DNA of 13,020 bases from JAFGMQ01 sp036733345 (lineage in GTDB: Bacteria; Desulfobacterota; DSM-4660; Desulfatiglandales; Desulfatiglandaceae), in contig DAINAR010000070.1 of the NCBI GenBank assembly GCA_036733345.1, forward strand, positions 1 to 13,020, read 5' to 3'. Under the pieces are notes generated by a model. The model was not told the origin of the DNA. It worked only from the letters and a program-made list of their open reading frames with translations, and made no database searches. This document shows, piece by piece, positions 7,171 to 13,020 of this stretch (position 1 is its first letter; each line of letters starts with the position of its first letter). The position numbers were made by a program, and so were the translations under genes.

Positions 7171-7248
7171 GAAATCGCGGTGGCGAAGCCATGAATTGGG
7201 CTTAAAGCCATGGCCTATGGCCGTGGATAGTCCAATTCAAGCGATTTC
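7171..7248. repeat. Large imperfect dyad
   Basis: GAAATCGC (7171-7178) pairs with GCGATTTC (7241-7248), and inside it GAATTGG (7193-7199) pairs with CCAATTC (7232-7238). The tip CCATGGCC-TAT-GGCCGTGG (7209-7227) forms a third stem with one mismatch. Stacked arms on a common axis suggest a foldback DNA or a structured RNA. No coding frame is credible. Confidence 0.6.
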
Positions 7249-7281
7249 TTTACTTCGCGAAATACTTTTATATATTCCTGA

Positions 7282-7326
7282 GGTTAATCCGCCACAGGCT
7301 GATTAAAATATTCGCCTTCATTAACC
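7282..7326. repeat. Nested small dyads
   Basis: GGTTAAT (7282-7288) is inversely repeated as ATTAACC (7320-7326). Inside, TTAATC-c-GCC-ACA-GGC-t-GATTAA (7284-7306) forms a competing hairpin. The two share bases and cannot form together. The dyads lie within the 528-bp repeat unit. Confidence 0.5.
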
Positions 7327-7354
7327 TTGCATAAATTTTATCATTTCTGGATGG

Positions 7355-7409
7355 ACACTAAATGTTAATTCATAGCCCGGATGAGCAAAAAAAAGAAAGA
7401 AATAAAAGG
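7355..7409. repeat. 55-base sequence duplicated across the assembly gap (left copy)
   Basis: This stretch is identical over all 55 bases to 7510-7564. It ends exactly at the first N, and the other copy begins exactly after the last N. That is the pattern left when two contigs share an assembly k-mer, so it is probably one genomic copy written twice. Confidence 0.9.
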
Positions 7410-7509
7410 NNNNNNNNNNNNNNNNNNNNNNNNNNNNNNNNNNNNNNNNNNNNNNNNNNNNNNNNNNNNNNNNNNNNNNNNNNNNNNNNNNNNNNNNNNN
7501 NNNNNNNNN
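7410..7509. other. Assembly gap of exactly 100 Ns
   Basis: One hundred Ns is a conventional placeholder for a gap of unknown size. The identical 55-base flanks suggest that the two contigs overlap and that no sequence, or only a collapsed repeat, is missing. Confidence 0.97.
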
Positions 7510-7564
7510 ACACTAAATGTTAATTCATAGCCCGGATGAGCAAAAAAAAGAAAGAAATAAAAGG
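7510..7564. repeat. 55-base sequence duplicated across the assembly gap (right copy)
   Basis: Identical to 7355-7409; see that entry. On the minus strand its T-rich part lies downstream of tRNA-Leu and could provide the U-tract of a terminator. Confidence 0.9.
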
Positions 7565-7575
7565 CGCAGGACGCC
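7537..7575 (-). terminator. Possible weak terminator after tRNA-Leu
   Basis: On the minus strand a short GGCG-TCCTG-CGCC hairpin (7563-7575) is followed by a long T-rich tract (TTTTATTTCTTTCTTTTTTTT). The stem is only 4 bp, so this is tentative, but it is the only terminator-like structure downstream of tRNA-Leu. Confidence 0.35.
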
Positions 7576-7596
7576 GCAGGCTTCCGATGTAATGGC

Positions 7597-7681
7597 TGGT
7601 GCGAGAGAGGGGACTTGAACCCCTACCTGTTGCCAGACTGGATCCTAAGTCCAGCGCGTCTGCCAGTTCCGCCACTCTCGC
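7597..7681 (-). tRNA. tRNA-Leu (anticodon TAG)
   Basis: An 85-base class II tRNA on the minus strand. The acceptor stem GCGAGAG pairs with CTCTCGC, the D-arm contains GGCGGAACTGGCAGACGC, and the anticodon loop CTTAGGA gives TAG (leucine, CUA codons). A variable arm follows, and the T-arm has GGGGTTCAAGTCCCC. The discriminator is A and CCA is encoded at 7597-7599. It lies downstream of radC with its own likely promoter. Confidence 0.95.
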
Positions 7682-7750
7682 ATTAATTTTGATTACTCAG
7701 AAGGTTTTGTTCAGTTGATTTGGCATACCATTGAATCACTGACAGATGGC

Positions 7751-7779
7751 ATGATTAATGATTTTTTGCCATGTGTCAA
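7751..7779 (-). promoter_or_regulatory. Probable sigma-70 promoter of tRNA-Leu
   Basis: On the minus strand a perfect TTGACA (7774-7779) lies 17 bases from AATCAT (7751-7756), a 4 of 6 match to TATAAT. This predicts a leader of about 60 bases before the mature tRNA-Leu 5' end at 7681. An inverted repeat ATGGCA/TGCCAT (7746-7772) spans the spacer and -10 region and could bind a regulator. Confidence 0.55.
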
Positions 7780-7783
7780 GAGC

Positions 7784-7813
7784 TTAACGATGTAAAAGTT
7801 AACGCTGTAAAAA
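7784..7813. repeat. 15-bp tandem duplication at the radC stop codon
   Basis: TTAACGATGTAAAAG (7784-7798) is followed directly by TTAACGCTGTAAAAA (7799-7813), 13 of 15 bases identical. Read on the minus strand the units encode FLQR-stop and LLHR-stop, so the end of radC, including its stop codon, is duplicated. Suppression of the first stop would add only four residues. Confidence 0.75.
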
Positions 7814-8530
7814 TCTCTGTTCGTATTCATCAGTGTAGATTTTGACAAGACCTTCATCGGCAAAGCTGTAATAGGAATTATATCCGATAATGATATGATC
7901 GAGCACCTGGATCAAAAGAAGCCTTGCAGCCCATACTAAATCCTTTGTAAGCCTTTTGTCTTCAAGTGAAGGTGATGGATTGCCTGACGGATGATTATGC
8001 ACGAATACAAGGCCGGCTGCATTCTGTTCCAGGGCGGAGGTCATTATTTCCCTCGGATAAACAGCGCTTCCGGTCAGTGAGCCGTGAAACAGATCCTGAT
8101 CAAAGATCAATTCATTTCTGCGGTTTAAGAAAAGAACTTTAAAAACTTCTCTTTTCAGATCTCTCATTGAATGAAACAGATAATCAAAGATCATCCTTGA
8201 TGAACTGAAGAAGTTTTTTCCTGACGCCCTGTCCTTAAGATATCTGGCTGAGGCCTGGTGTACCAGTTTGAGGTAAAGGGCATTTATCTGACCGATTCCG
8301 TTGATCTCAGTGAGTTTATCGAGTGGGGCTGACAAGACACCGGAAAAGCTTTTGAACTTCTTGAGACATTCGCGGGCTGTGGATTTAAGGTCCTTTCTGG
8401 GCGTACCCAAAGTAAGAAGAAATTCAATTGCCTCCTCATCTGAGAATCTGTCAAGGCCACCTTCAAGGAATTTATTCCGCAATCTCTCACGATGTCCTTT
8501 CCCCTTATTTTGCCAGTCTTCTTTATTCAT
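7799..8530 (-). CDS. radC: RadC-family JAB/MPN domain protein (UPF0758)
   Basis: The 243-residue protein has an N-terminal helix-hairpin-helix-like region (about 73-85, LTEINGIGQINAL) and a C-terminal JAB domain. The domain carries the metal-binding motif H178-N-H180-P-S-G-N-P-S-P-S-x-x-D191, which is the family signature. The historical link to DNA repair through the radC102 mutation is now doubted. The fold is that of a metalloprotease-like or nucleic-acid-associated enzyme, and the reaction is unknown. An AAGGCGG about 10 bases before the ATG supports the start. The gene is divergent from lysS across 249 bp. I see nothing that ties it functionally to its neighbours. Its 3' end carries a tandem duplication of the stop region. 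Confidence 0.93.
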   Translation of the reverse strand: MNKEDWQNKGKGHRERLRNKFLEGGLDRFSDEEAIEFLLTLGTPRKDLKSTARECLKKFKSFSGVLSAPLDKLTEINGIGQINALYLKLVHQASARYLKDRASGKNFFSSSRMIFDYLFHSMRDLKREVFKVLFLNRRNELIFDQDLFHGSLTGSAVYPREIMTSALEQNAAGLVFVHNHPSGNPSPSLEDKRLTKDLVWAARLLLIQVLDHIIIGYNSYYSFADEGLVKIYTDEYEQRFLQR

Positions 8531-8688
8531 GATTTAATACCGCCTTAAATTATGATAAAAAAGCATTATTTACTTAAATTAAGATAATGAAAAAATCAAT
8601 AATTGCATAAAACTTTTCAAAAAGCTATATGCCATATTGAAAAAGAAAGGCTTGAATATGTATTATTTTGAATGATTTCTTTATTGTC

Positions 8689-8717
8689 TTGACTGTGAAA
8701 GGTAATTGGATTAGAAA
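8689..8717 (+). promoter_or_regulatory. Probable promoter of the lysS-lolC-lolD-bamA run
   Basis: TTGACT (8689-8694) is followed after 17 bases by TAGAAA (8712-8717), 5 of 6 and 4 of 6 matches to the sigma-70 boxes. It predicts a leader of about 55 bases before the lysS ATG, with AGGTCAGG near 8761-8768 as ribosome site. The remainder of the 249-bp radC-lysS gap is AT-rich; a radC promoter must be there but is not clear. I see no T-box or riboswitch fold. Confidence 0.5.
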
Positions 8718-8779
8718 AATTTGGTTTATCTGTGAAAGAATAGTAGTTAAAAAAATTATCAGGTCAGGTTCATGCGAAA

Positions 8780-10258
8780 ATGGAAAATCAAAGTTCTGTT
8801 GTAAAAGAAAGAATAGAAAAAGCGGAGAAATTAAGAGAAGCAGGGAAGATACTTTACCCTGCAGGTTATAAAACGGACATAACAATTTCAGAAGCTATAA
8901 AGCATTATGGGAATTTGGATTCAGAGATCCTTGAGAAGGAAAAAAAGATACATTCCGTTGCAGGAAGAATAATATCCTGGAGAGATTTTGGAAAGGCCTC
9001 TTTTATAAATATCAAGGACAGAACCGGGAGCATTCAGGTGTATATCCGGAAAAACATGGTTAAAGACGAAGAGTTTGCCACATTCAAGCTCATGGACATA
9101 GGAGATTTTATTGGCATAACAGGTTCACTTTTCAGGACAAAAACCAATGAGTTATCAATTTTAGCACAAAGCCTTTCACTCCTGGGAAAGGCTTTAAGGC
9201 CTTTGCCGGAAAAATGGCATGGCTTAACTGATGTTGAAACAAGGTACCGCCAGAGATATATAGACCTGATCGCCAATGACAGCGTAAAAGATGTCTTTGT
9301 GTTGCGGAGCCGTATTATTCAGGCTATAAGGCAGTTTTTCATAGAGCATGATTTTCTGGAGGTTGAGACTCCGATGATGCATCCTATACCCGGCGGGGCG
9401 ACTGCAAGGCCATTTAAAACCTACCACAATGCCCTTGGAATGGAGCTGTATTTAAGGGTTGCCCCTGAACTTTATCTTAAGAGACTTGTAGTTGGAGGGA
9501 TGGAGAGGGTTTTTGAAATTAACAGGAATTTCAGGAATGAAGGTATTTCAATAAAGCATAATCCTGAATTTACCATGATTGAATTCTACATGGCCTATGC
9601 AACATATGAAGATCTAATGGTCTTAACTGAAGAACTCTTTGAGAAAATACTGCATGAAATTTGTGGCACCACTGTCATACAGTATCAGGAGAATACAATA
9701 GATTTTACTCCTCCCTGGACACGTATTGCGTTGCTCGATTCATTAAAAGAAATTGGAAACGTAGATGATCAAGTTTTGAAAAGCAGGGAGTCTGCCATGG
9801 ATTTTGCTGAGAAATTGCAGATTAATTTATCCAGAGACGAAAGTCATGCAGAGATACTGGTGAAACTATTCGACCATCTTATCGAGCCTAATCTAATAAA
9901 CCCAACGTTTGTTACAGGCTATCCTACCGACGTATCACCTCTTTCAAGACGTAATGATAACAATCCCGAAATAACTGATCGTTTCGAGCTTTTTATCGGA
10001 GGAAGAGAAATTGCAAATGGATTTACTGAGTTGAATGATCCTCTGGATCAAAGGCAGCGATTTGAACGCCAGGTTGCCCTCAGGGAAAAAGGCGATGAAG
10101 AAGCTCAGTATATGGATGAGGATTTTTTAACGGCTCTGGAGTATGGGATGCCGCCTACTGCAGGTGAAGGTATTGGAATAGACAGGGTTGTAATGTTTCT
10201 TACAGATTCTCCTTCCATAAGAGATGTTATTTTATTTCCTCATATGAGATCAAGATAA
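8780..10258 (+). CDS. lysS: Lysyl-tRNA synthetase, class II
   Basis: This cytosolic enzyme charges tRNA-Lys with lysine at the expense of ATP. The 492-residue protein has the N-terminal OB-fold anticodon-binding domain at about 57-137. The class II catalytic core follows. Motif 1 surrounds the dimer-interface segment at 178-200 (LEVETPMM). Motif 2 contains F251-R252-N253-E254, with the downstream HNPEFTMIEFYMAY typical of LysRS. Motif 3 is GEGIGIDR at 462-469. Length and motifs are those of a normal bacterial LysS, with no truncation. It is followed 27 bp later by lolC on the same strand without a visible terminator, so it probably leads an operon with the lipoprotein and outer-membrane assembly genes. 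This order is familiar in Desulfobacterota. Confidence 0.98.
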   Translation: MENQSSVVKERIEKAEKLREAGKILYPAGYKTDITISEAIKHYGNLDSEILEKEKKIHSVAGRIISWRDFGKASFINIKDRTGSIQVYIRKNMVKDEEFATFKLMDIGDFIGITGSLFRTKTNELSILAQSLSLLGKALRPLPEKWHGLTDVETRYRQRYIDLIANDSVKDVFVLRSRIIQAIRQFFIEHDFLEVETPMMHPIPGGATARPFKTYHNALGMELYLRVAPELYLKRLVVGGMERVFEINRNFRNEGISIKHNPEFTMIEFYMAYATYEDLMVLTEELFEKILHEICGTTVIQYQENTIDFTPPWTRIALLDSLKEIGNVDDQVLKSRESAMDFAEKLQINLSRDESHAEILVKLFDHLIEPNLINPTFVTGYPTDVSPLSRRNDNNPEITDRFELFIGGREIANGFTELNDPLDQRQRFERQVALREKGDEEAQYMDEDFLTALEYGMPPTAGEGIGIDRVVMFLTDSPSIRDVILFPHMRSR

Positions 10259-10285
10259 TAATACTTTTAAGGCAGCTTAACACAT

Positions 10286-11509
10286 ATGTTCGAGTTATTT
10301 ATTTCGATAAGATATCTTATGGCCAAGAGAAAACAGGCCTTTATATCAATAATTACAGCTATTTCAGTCCTGGGTGTAATGGTAGGAGTAATGGCACTGG
10401 TAGTAGTCCTTTCCGTGATGAATGGCTTCAGGTCTGATTTGATGTCCAAGATCCTCGGAGTGAATTCCCATTTACTCGTGATGAATTTTAAAGGTGCGTT
10501 TGATGGATATGAAGAGGCTGCAGCAAAGATTGGGGGAGTCCAGGGCATAGTTGGTTCAACGCCCTTTATTTACAGCCAGGTAATGGTTAATAATGCAGGA
10601 AACGTCTCAGGTGCGATCTTAAGAGGGATTAATCACGGAAGTGCAGATAAAGGCCTGAATATTGAATCCATGGTAAAGGAGGGTTCCATCGGCTGCCTTG
10701 AAGAGATGTCAGGCGAAGTGCCGGGTATTATTGTCGGCCGTGAATTGATGAAGAGAATCGGGGCAAACCTTGGGGATGACATTACTTTACTTTCTCCCGA
10801 AGGGAAGTTAACACCCCTGGGCAGAACGCCTAATACCAAAAAATTCAAAGTGTGTGGCATATTTGATTCAGGTATGTATGAGTATGATGCTTCAATGGCA
10901 TATATTTCTTTAAAAGAGGCACAGGATTTTCTTGGACTGGGAGATCGTGTAACAGGTCTTGAGATCAGAGTAACAGATGTATATCAGACCGATAGTATTG
11001 CTGAAAATATTCAGGAGGTTTTAGGATATCCATTCTGGACTAAAGACTGGAAGGCCATGAACCGAAGCCTTTTTTCGGCTTTAAAACTTGAGAAGATAAC
11101 CATGTTTGTTATTTTGATAATGATAGTTCTTGTCGGTGCTTTGAATATTATAAGCACACTTGTTATGGTCGTCATGGAAAAGACGAGGGATGTTGCTATT
11201 CTCCGCGCCATGGGCGCTTCAGCCAAGAGCATTATGCTTGTTTTTGTACTTCAGGGTTTGCTGGTAGGCATTGTTGGCACTGTGGCTGGACTTGCTTCAG
11301 GTTTAGGCATTTGTCATTTACTTGCCAAATATAAATTTATAACTCTTCCCTCGGATATTTATTATATATCGACATTGCCGGTACGAGTGGAGTTAGGGGA
11401 TATATGGTTTGTTGCCTTTGCTGCAGTGCTTATTTCTTTTGTGGCTACTCTTTATCCATCCTGGCGTGCTTCGAGGTTAAATCCTGTGGAGGCCATCAGG
11501 TATGAGTGA
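10286..11509 (+). CDS. lolC: Lipoprotein-releasing ABC transporter permease (LolC/LolE type)
   Basis: This inner-membrane permease extracts mature lipoproteins and hands them to the periplasmic carrier LolA. The 407 residues have the MacB/LolC layout: one N-terminal transmembrane segment (about 20-46), a large periplasmic domain (about 50-265), and three C-terminal membrane segments (about 271-296, 315-346, 372-392). The cytoplasmic loop EKTRDVAILRAMGA (298-311) is the conserved coupling helix contacting the ATPase. The C-terminal PSWRASRLNPVEAIRYE is characteristic of the family. Only one permease gene is present here, so the transporter may be a homodimer or use a second gene elsewhere. LolC and LolE cannot be told apart with certainty. 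Its stop overlaps the lolD start by 8 bases (ATGAGTGA), which implies coupled translation. Confidence 0.94.
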   Translation: MFELFISIRYLMAKRKQAFISIITAISVLGVMVGVMALVVVLSVMNGFRSDLMSKILGVNSHLLVMNFKGAFDGYEEAAAKIGGVQGIVGSTPFIYSQVMVNNAGNVSGAILRGINHGSADKGLNIESMVKEGSIGCLEEMSGEVPGIIVGRELMKRIGANLGDDITLLSPEGKLTPLGRTPNTKKFKVCGIFDSGMYEYDASMAYISLKEAQDFLGLGDRVTGLEIRVTDVYQTDSIAENIQEVLGYPFWTKDWKAMNRSLFSALKLEKITMFVILIMIVLVGALNIISTLVMVVMEKTRDVAILRAMGASAKSIMLVFVLQGLLVGIVGTVAGLASGLGICHLLAKYKFITLPSDIYYISTLPVRVELGDIWFVAFAAVLISFVATLYPSWRASRLNPVEAIRYE

Positions 11510-12179
11510 TGATACAATCCTTTCCCTTGAAGGCGTTTATAAATCCTTCATTCACAATAAAAATCTCATAGAGGTTTTAAAGGGGATTAACCTGGTAGTG
11601 AATTCCGGAGATAGTATCGCCATTATGGGAGCCTCCGGTGTTGGGAAATCAACCTTGCTGAATATAATGGGGAGTCTTGAATCCCCTACCCAGGGCATTA
11701 TCAGATTTAGAGACCGGAATCTTTACGAAATGGATGAACTATCACTTTGTCGCCTAAGAACAAGGGACATTGGTTTTGTATTTCAATTCCATCATCTTTT
11801 ACCGGAATTTAATGCCCTTGAAAATACAATGATGCCGGCATTGATAGCCCGTTACTCAAGAAAAAAGTCGATTGAAATGGCAAGAAATTTTTTGATTAAG
11901 GTGGGCCTCGAAAAGCGTTTGAGTCATCGCACAGGAGAGCTGTCAGGAGGAGAACAACAACGGGTGGCCATTGCACGAGCTCTTATAATGAGACCAAAAC
12001 TGATATTGGCCGATGAACCCACCGGCAATCTTGACTGGGCAACCGGGCAAGAAATCGCGGACCTGCTCGTACATCTTAGCAGAGAGGAAGGAGTTGCAGT
12101 AGTGATTGCAACGCATAATCAGAAATTGGCTGTAAAAATGTCAAGGCAGGAGGAAATAATAAGTGGAAGGATTCGTTAA
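11502..12179 (+). CDS. lolD: Lipoprotein-releasing ABC transporter ATPase LolD
   Basis: This ATPase powers lipoprotein extraction by the adjacent permease on the cytoplasmic face of the inner membrane. The 225 residues include Walker A GASGVGKST (43-51), the Q-loop glutamine Q95 in GFVFQFHHLLPEF, the ABC signature LSGGEQQR (147-154), Walker B LILADEP (D171, E172) and the switch histidine H205 in IATHN. The HHLLPEFNALEN stretch is typical of LolD within the MacB-like group. The gene overlaps the lolC end by 8 bp. Its last 17 bases are overlapped in another frame by the bamA start, and its end also carries the bamA ribosome site, so lolC, lolD and bamA look translationally linked. Confidence 0.96.
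   Translation: MSDDTILSLEGVYKSFIHNKNLIEVLKGINLVVNSGDSIAIMGASGVGKSTLLNIMGSLESPTQGIIRFRDRNLYEMDELSLCRLRTRDIGFVFQFHHLLPEFNALENTMMPALIARYSRKKSIEMARNFLIKVGLEKRLSHRTGELSGGEQQRVAIARALIMRPKLILADEPTGNLDWATGQEIADLLVHLSREEGVAVVIATHNQKLAVKMSRQEEIISGRIR
12148..12153 (+). promoter_or_regulatory. Strong ribosome binding site fixing the bamA GTG start
   Basis: AGGAGG, a perfect Shine-Dalgarno core, lies inside the end of lolD, nine bases before a GTG at 12163. In-frame stops (TAA TAA at 12157-12162) sit immediately before that GTG, so no earlier bamA start is possible. Confidence 0.85.
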
Positions 12180-13020
12180 AAGAATTATTTGCCATAGAGG
12201 ATTATCTTATTTCTCCCCCCTAAATCCTGTTCTCATTTTAGTATTAATTACGGCTTCTTTAATGATTTATCCTAAGATGAGTGCTGCAGAAGAGAATAAA
12301 ATAATTGCTATCCTGCCGTTCAGAATTCACAGCCTGAAACCTCTCGACCACCTGAAATTTGGTTTGCAGGAGATGTTAATTAATCGAATGGTGAAGAGAG
12401 GTTACCAGGTTATTAGCCCGGAATTAATACTTAAACATCCTCTTGTATCTCTTGAAGCCTATGACAATAAAAATATTATCAAAACAGGCAAGGATTTGAA
12501 AGCTGACTGGGTCGTCATGGTAAGCCTCACCCAGATAGGCCCAAAAGCCAGTATTGATTTGAAGCTGCTTGATGTTGCAGAACATAGAGAGCCCTTTTTA
12601 TACTTTCTGGTGGCAGACAATATAGATAATCTTGACAATTCTATAGAACGCCTTGCAGTCAGTATTGATAATTGCATCACTGGAATTACCCAGATAGAAT
12701 CGGTAAAGGTTGAGGGGAATGAAAGGATTGAAAAGGAAGCTATTTTAGCAGTTATCCAATCGAAAAAAGGACAAAAACTTGATTATGACCTTCTTGATAA
12801 GGATCTTCGTGATGTTTTCGGAATGGGATATTTTATAGATGTTAACATTGAAACAGAAGATGGCCTTGGCGGTAAAATTATTACTTTTAACGTAACTGAA
12901 AAACCTTCAATAGGTAAAATCGTTTTTAAGGGCAACAAAAAGGAAGATGATGATGATTTAAAAGAGCAAATCGGTATAAAACTTTATTCAATTCTTGATC
13001 AAAATGAAATTAATGAAAGC
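12163..13020 (+). CDS. bamA: BamA outer-membrane assembly factor with N-terminal TolB-like domain (5' part, runs off window)
   Basis: BamA inserts beta-barrel proteins into the outer membrane. The 286 codons visible start at GTG behind AGGAGG. Basic residues K6-R7 and a hydrophobic stretch (22-37) followed by MSAAEEN give a signal peptide, probably cut after A42. Residues about 46-172 (starting KIIAILPFR) form an extra alpha/beta domain resembling the TolB N-terminal or CsgG-like fold. POTRA 1 follows (about 176-248; IESVKVEGNERIEKEAIL, then GYFIDVNI). POTRA 2 begins at 249 (IGKIVFKGNKK). The remaining POTRA repeats and the barrel lie outside the window. A later ATG (12262) would remove the signal peptide and lacks a ribosome site. 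The lolCD neighbours fit, since lipoprotein partners of BamA reach the outer membrane through Lol. The POTRA assignment is firm; the TolB-like call rests on pattern only. Confidence 0.9.
   Translation, partial: MEGFVKRIICHRGLSYFSPLNPVLILVLITASLMIYPKMSAAEENKIIAILPFRIHSLKPLDHLKFGLQEMLINRMVKRGYQVISPELILKHPLVSLEAYDNKNIIKTGKDLKADWVVMVSLTQIGPKASIDLKLLDVAEHREPFLYFLVADNIDNLDNSIERLAVSIDNCITGITQIESVKVEGNERIEKEAILAVIQSKKGQKLDYDLLDKDLRDVFGMGYFIDVNIETEDGLGGKIITFNVTEKPSIGKIVFKGNKKEDDDDLKEQIGIKLYSILDQNEINES

Larger units (their letters stand above)
6833..7360. repeat. Composite non-coding repeat unit with 19-bp imperfect terminal inverted repeats
   Basis: The left end, TAGTGCCTATCCATAAATG (6833-6851), matches the reverse complement of 7342-7360, TAGTGTCCATCCAGAAATG, at 16 of 19 positions. 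The 528-bp interior has no credible gene but contains several nested inverted-repeat units, listed separately. The heptamer ACTAAAT occurs at both outer edges (6827-6833 and 7357-7363), though it overlaps the inverted repeats. I read the unit as a non-autonomous mobile element or nested repeats. The boundaries and class are inferred. Confidence 0.55.

Noticed and set aside
6833..7360. CRISPR array
   Set aside because: The repeats are inverted and of different types. There is no series of regularly spaced direct repeats with unique spacers and no cas gene.
7355..7564. Two genuine 55-bp direct repeats flanking an insertion
   Set aside because: Exact identity, exact adjacency to the Ns and a length equal to a common assembler k-mer make a contig-overlap artefact more likely than target-site or att duplications.
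7355..7681. Integration (att) site at tRNA-Leu next to the repeat island
   Set aside because: No integrase gene is nearby, and I found no second copy of the tRNA-Leu 3' end in the island or elsewhere in the window.
8625..8885. 86-codon minus-strand open frame between radC and lysS
   Set aside because: It overlaps the start of lysS and its promoter region, and consists of low-complexity hydrophobic residues as expected from antisense AT-rich DNA.
12459..12680. 73-codon minus-strand open frame near the right edge
   Set aside because: It is antisense to the bamA 5' region, whose GTG start, signal peptide and POTRA motifs make the + strand the real coding strand.

Overview
The window looks like chromosomal core DNA from a Gram-negative bacterium with fairly low GC, most likely a member of the Desulfobacterota (former Deltaproteobacteria, Desulfobacterales-like). 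This assignment is an inference. It rests on the linked order lysS-lolC-lolD-bamA, a BamA whose POTRA domains are preceded by an extra TolB-like domain, the order tig-clpP-clpX-lon, and a repeat-rich intergenic region of a style I associate with that group. A run of exactly 100 Ns (7410-7509) shows that the sequence is a scaffolded draft or metagenome assembly.

Left end (1-805): the last codons of an unidentified + strand gene run into a compact IS200/IS605-type element (about 65-588). The element carries only the Y1 transposase gene tnpA (minus strand), with GC-rich hairpins at both ends. Beyond it, on the minus strand, lie a strong intrinsic terminator, tRNA-Asp(GTC) and tRNA-Val(TAC). The two tRNAs are one base apart and follow a TTGACA-type promoter.

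Protein quality-control operon (861-6536, minus strand, transcribed right to left): tig (trigger factor), clpP, clpX and lon. The genes are 5 bp apart, 15 bp apart and overlapping by 8 bp. Trigger factor receives nascent chains at the ribosome, ClpXP and Lon remove damaged or tagged proteins, and all catalytic motifs are intact. I see no terminator between lon and the tRNAs, so read-through into them is possible.

Intergenic island (6537-7596): about 300 bp of very AT-rich leader upstream of tig is followed by nested non-coding repeats. An outer 528-bp unit has 19-bp imperfect terminal inverted repeats. Inside it are a 192-bp MITE-like unit with 13-bp inverted repeats, an IS200/IS605-like end hairpin and several large dyads. 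The N-gap lies just beyond. Both sides of the gap carry the identical 55-base sequence, so the gap is probably a contig-overlap artefact rather than missing DNA.

Right half: tRNA-Leu(TAG) and radC lie on the minus strand. The + strand run lysS, lolC, lolD and bamA begins divergently from radC. LolC and LolD form the inner-membrane ABC machine that releases lipoproteins toward the outer membrane, and BamA is the outer-membrane protein insertase. This is therefore an envelope-biogenesis cluster led by lysyl-tRNA synthetase. bamA starts at a GTG inside the end of lolD, behind a strong AGGAGG site, and runs off the window.

I found no defence system, CRISPR array, phage module or clearly undescribed multi-gene system. 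The most unusual content is the nested repeat island, the structured transposon leader and the domain architecture of BamA.
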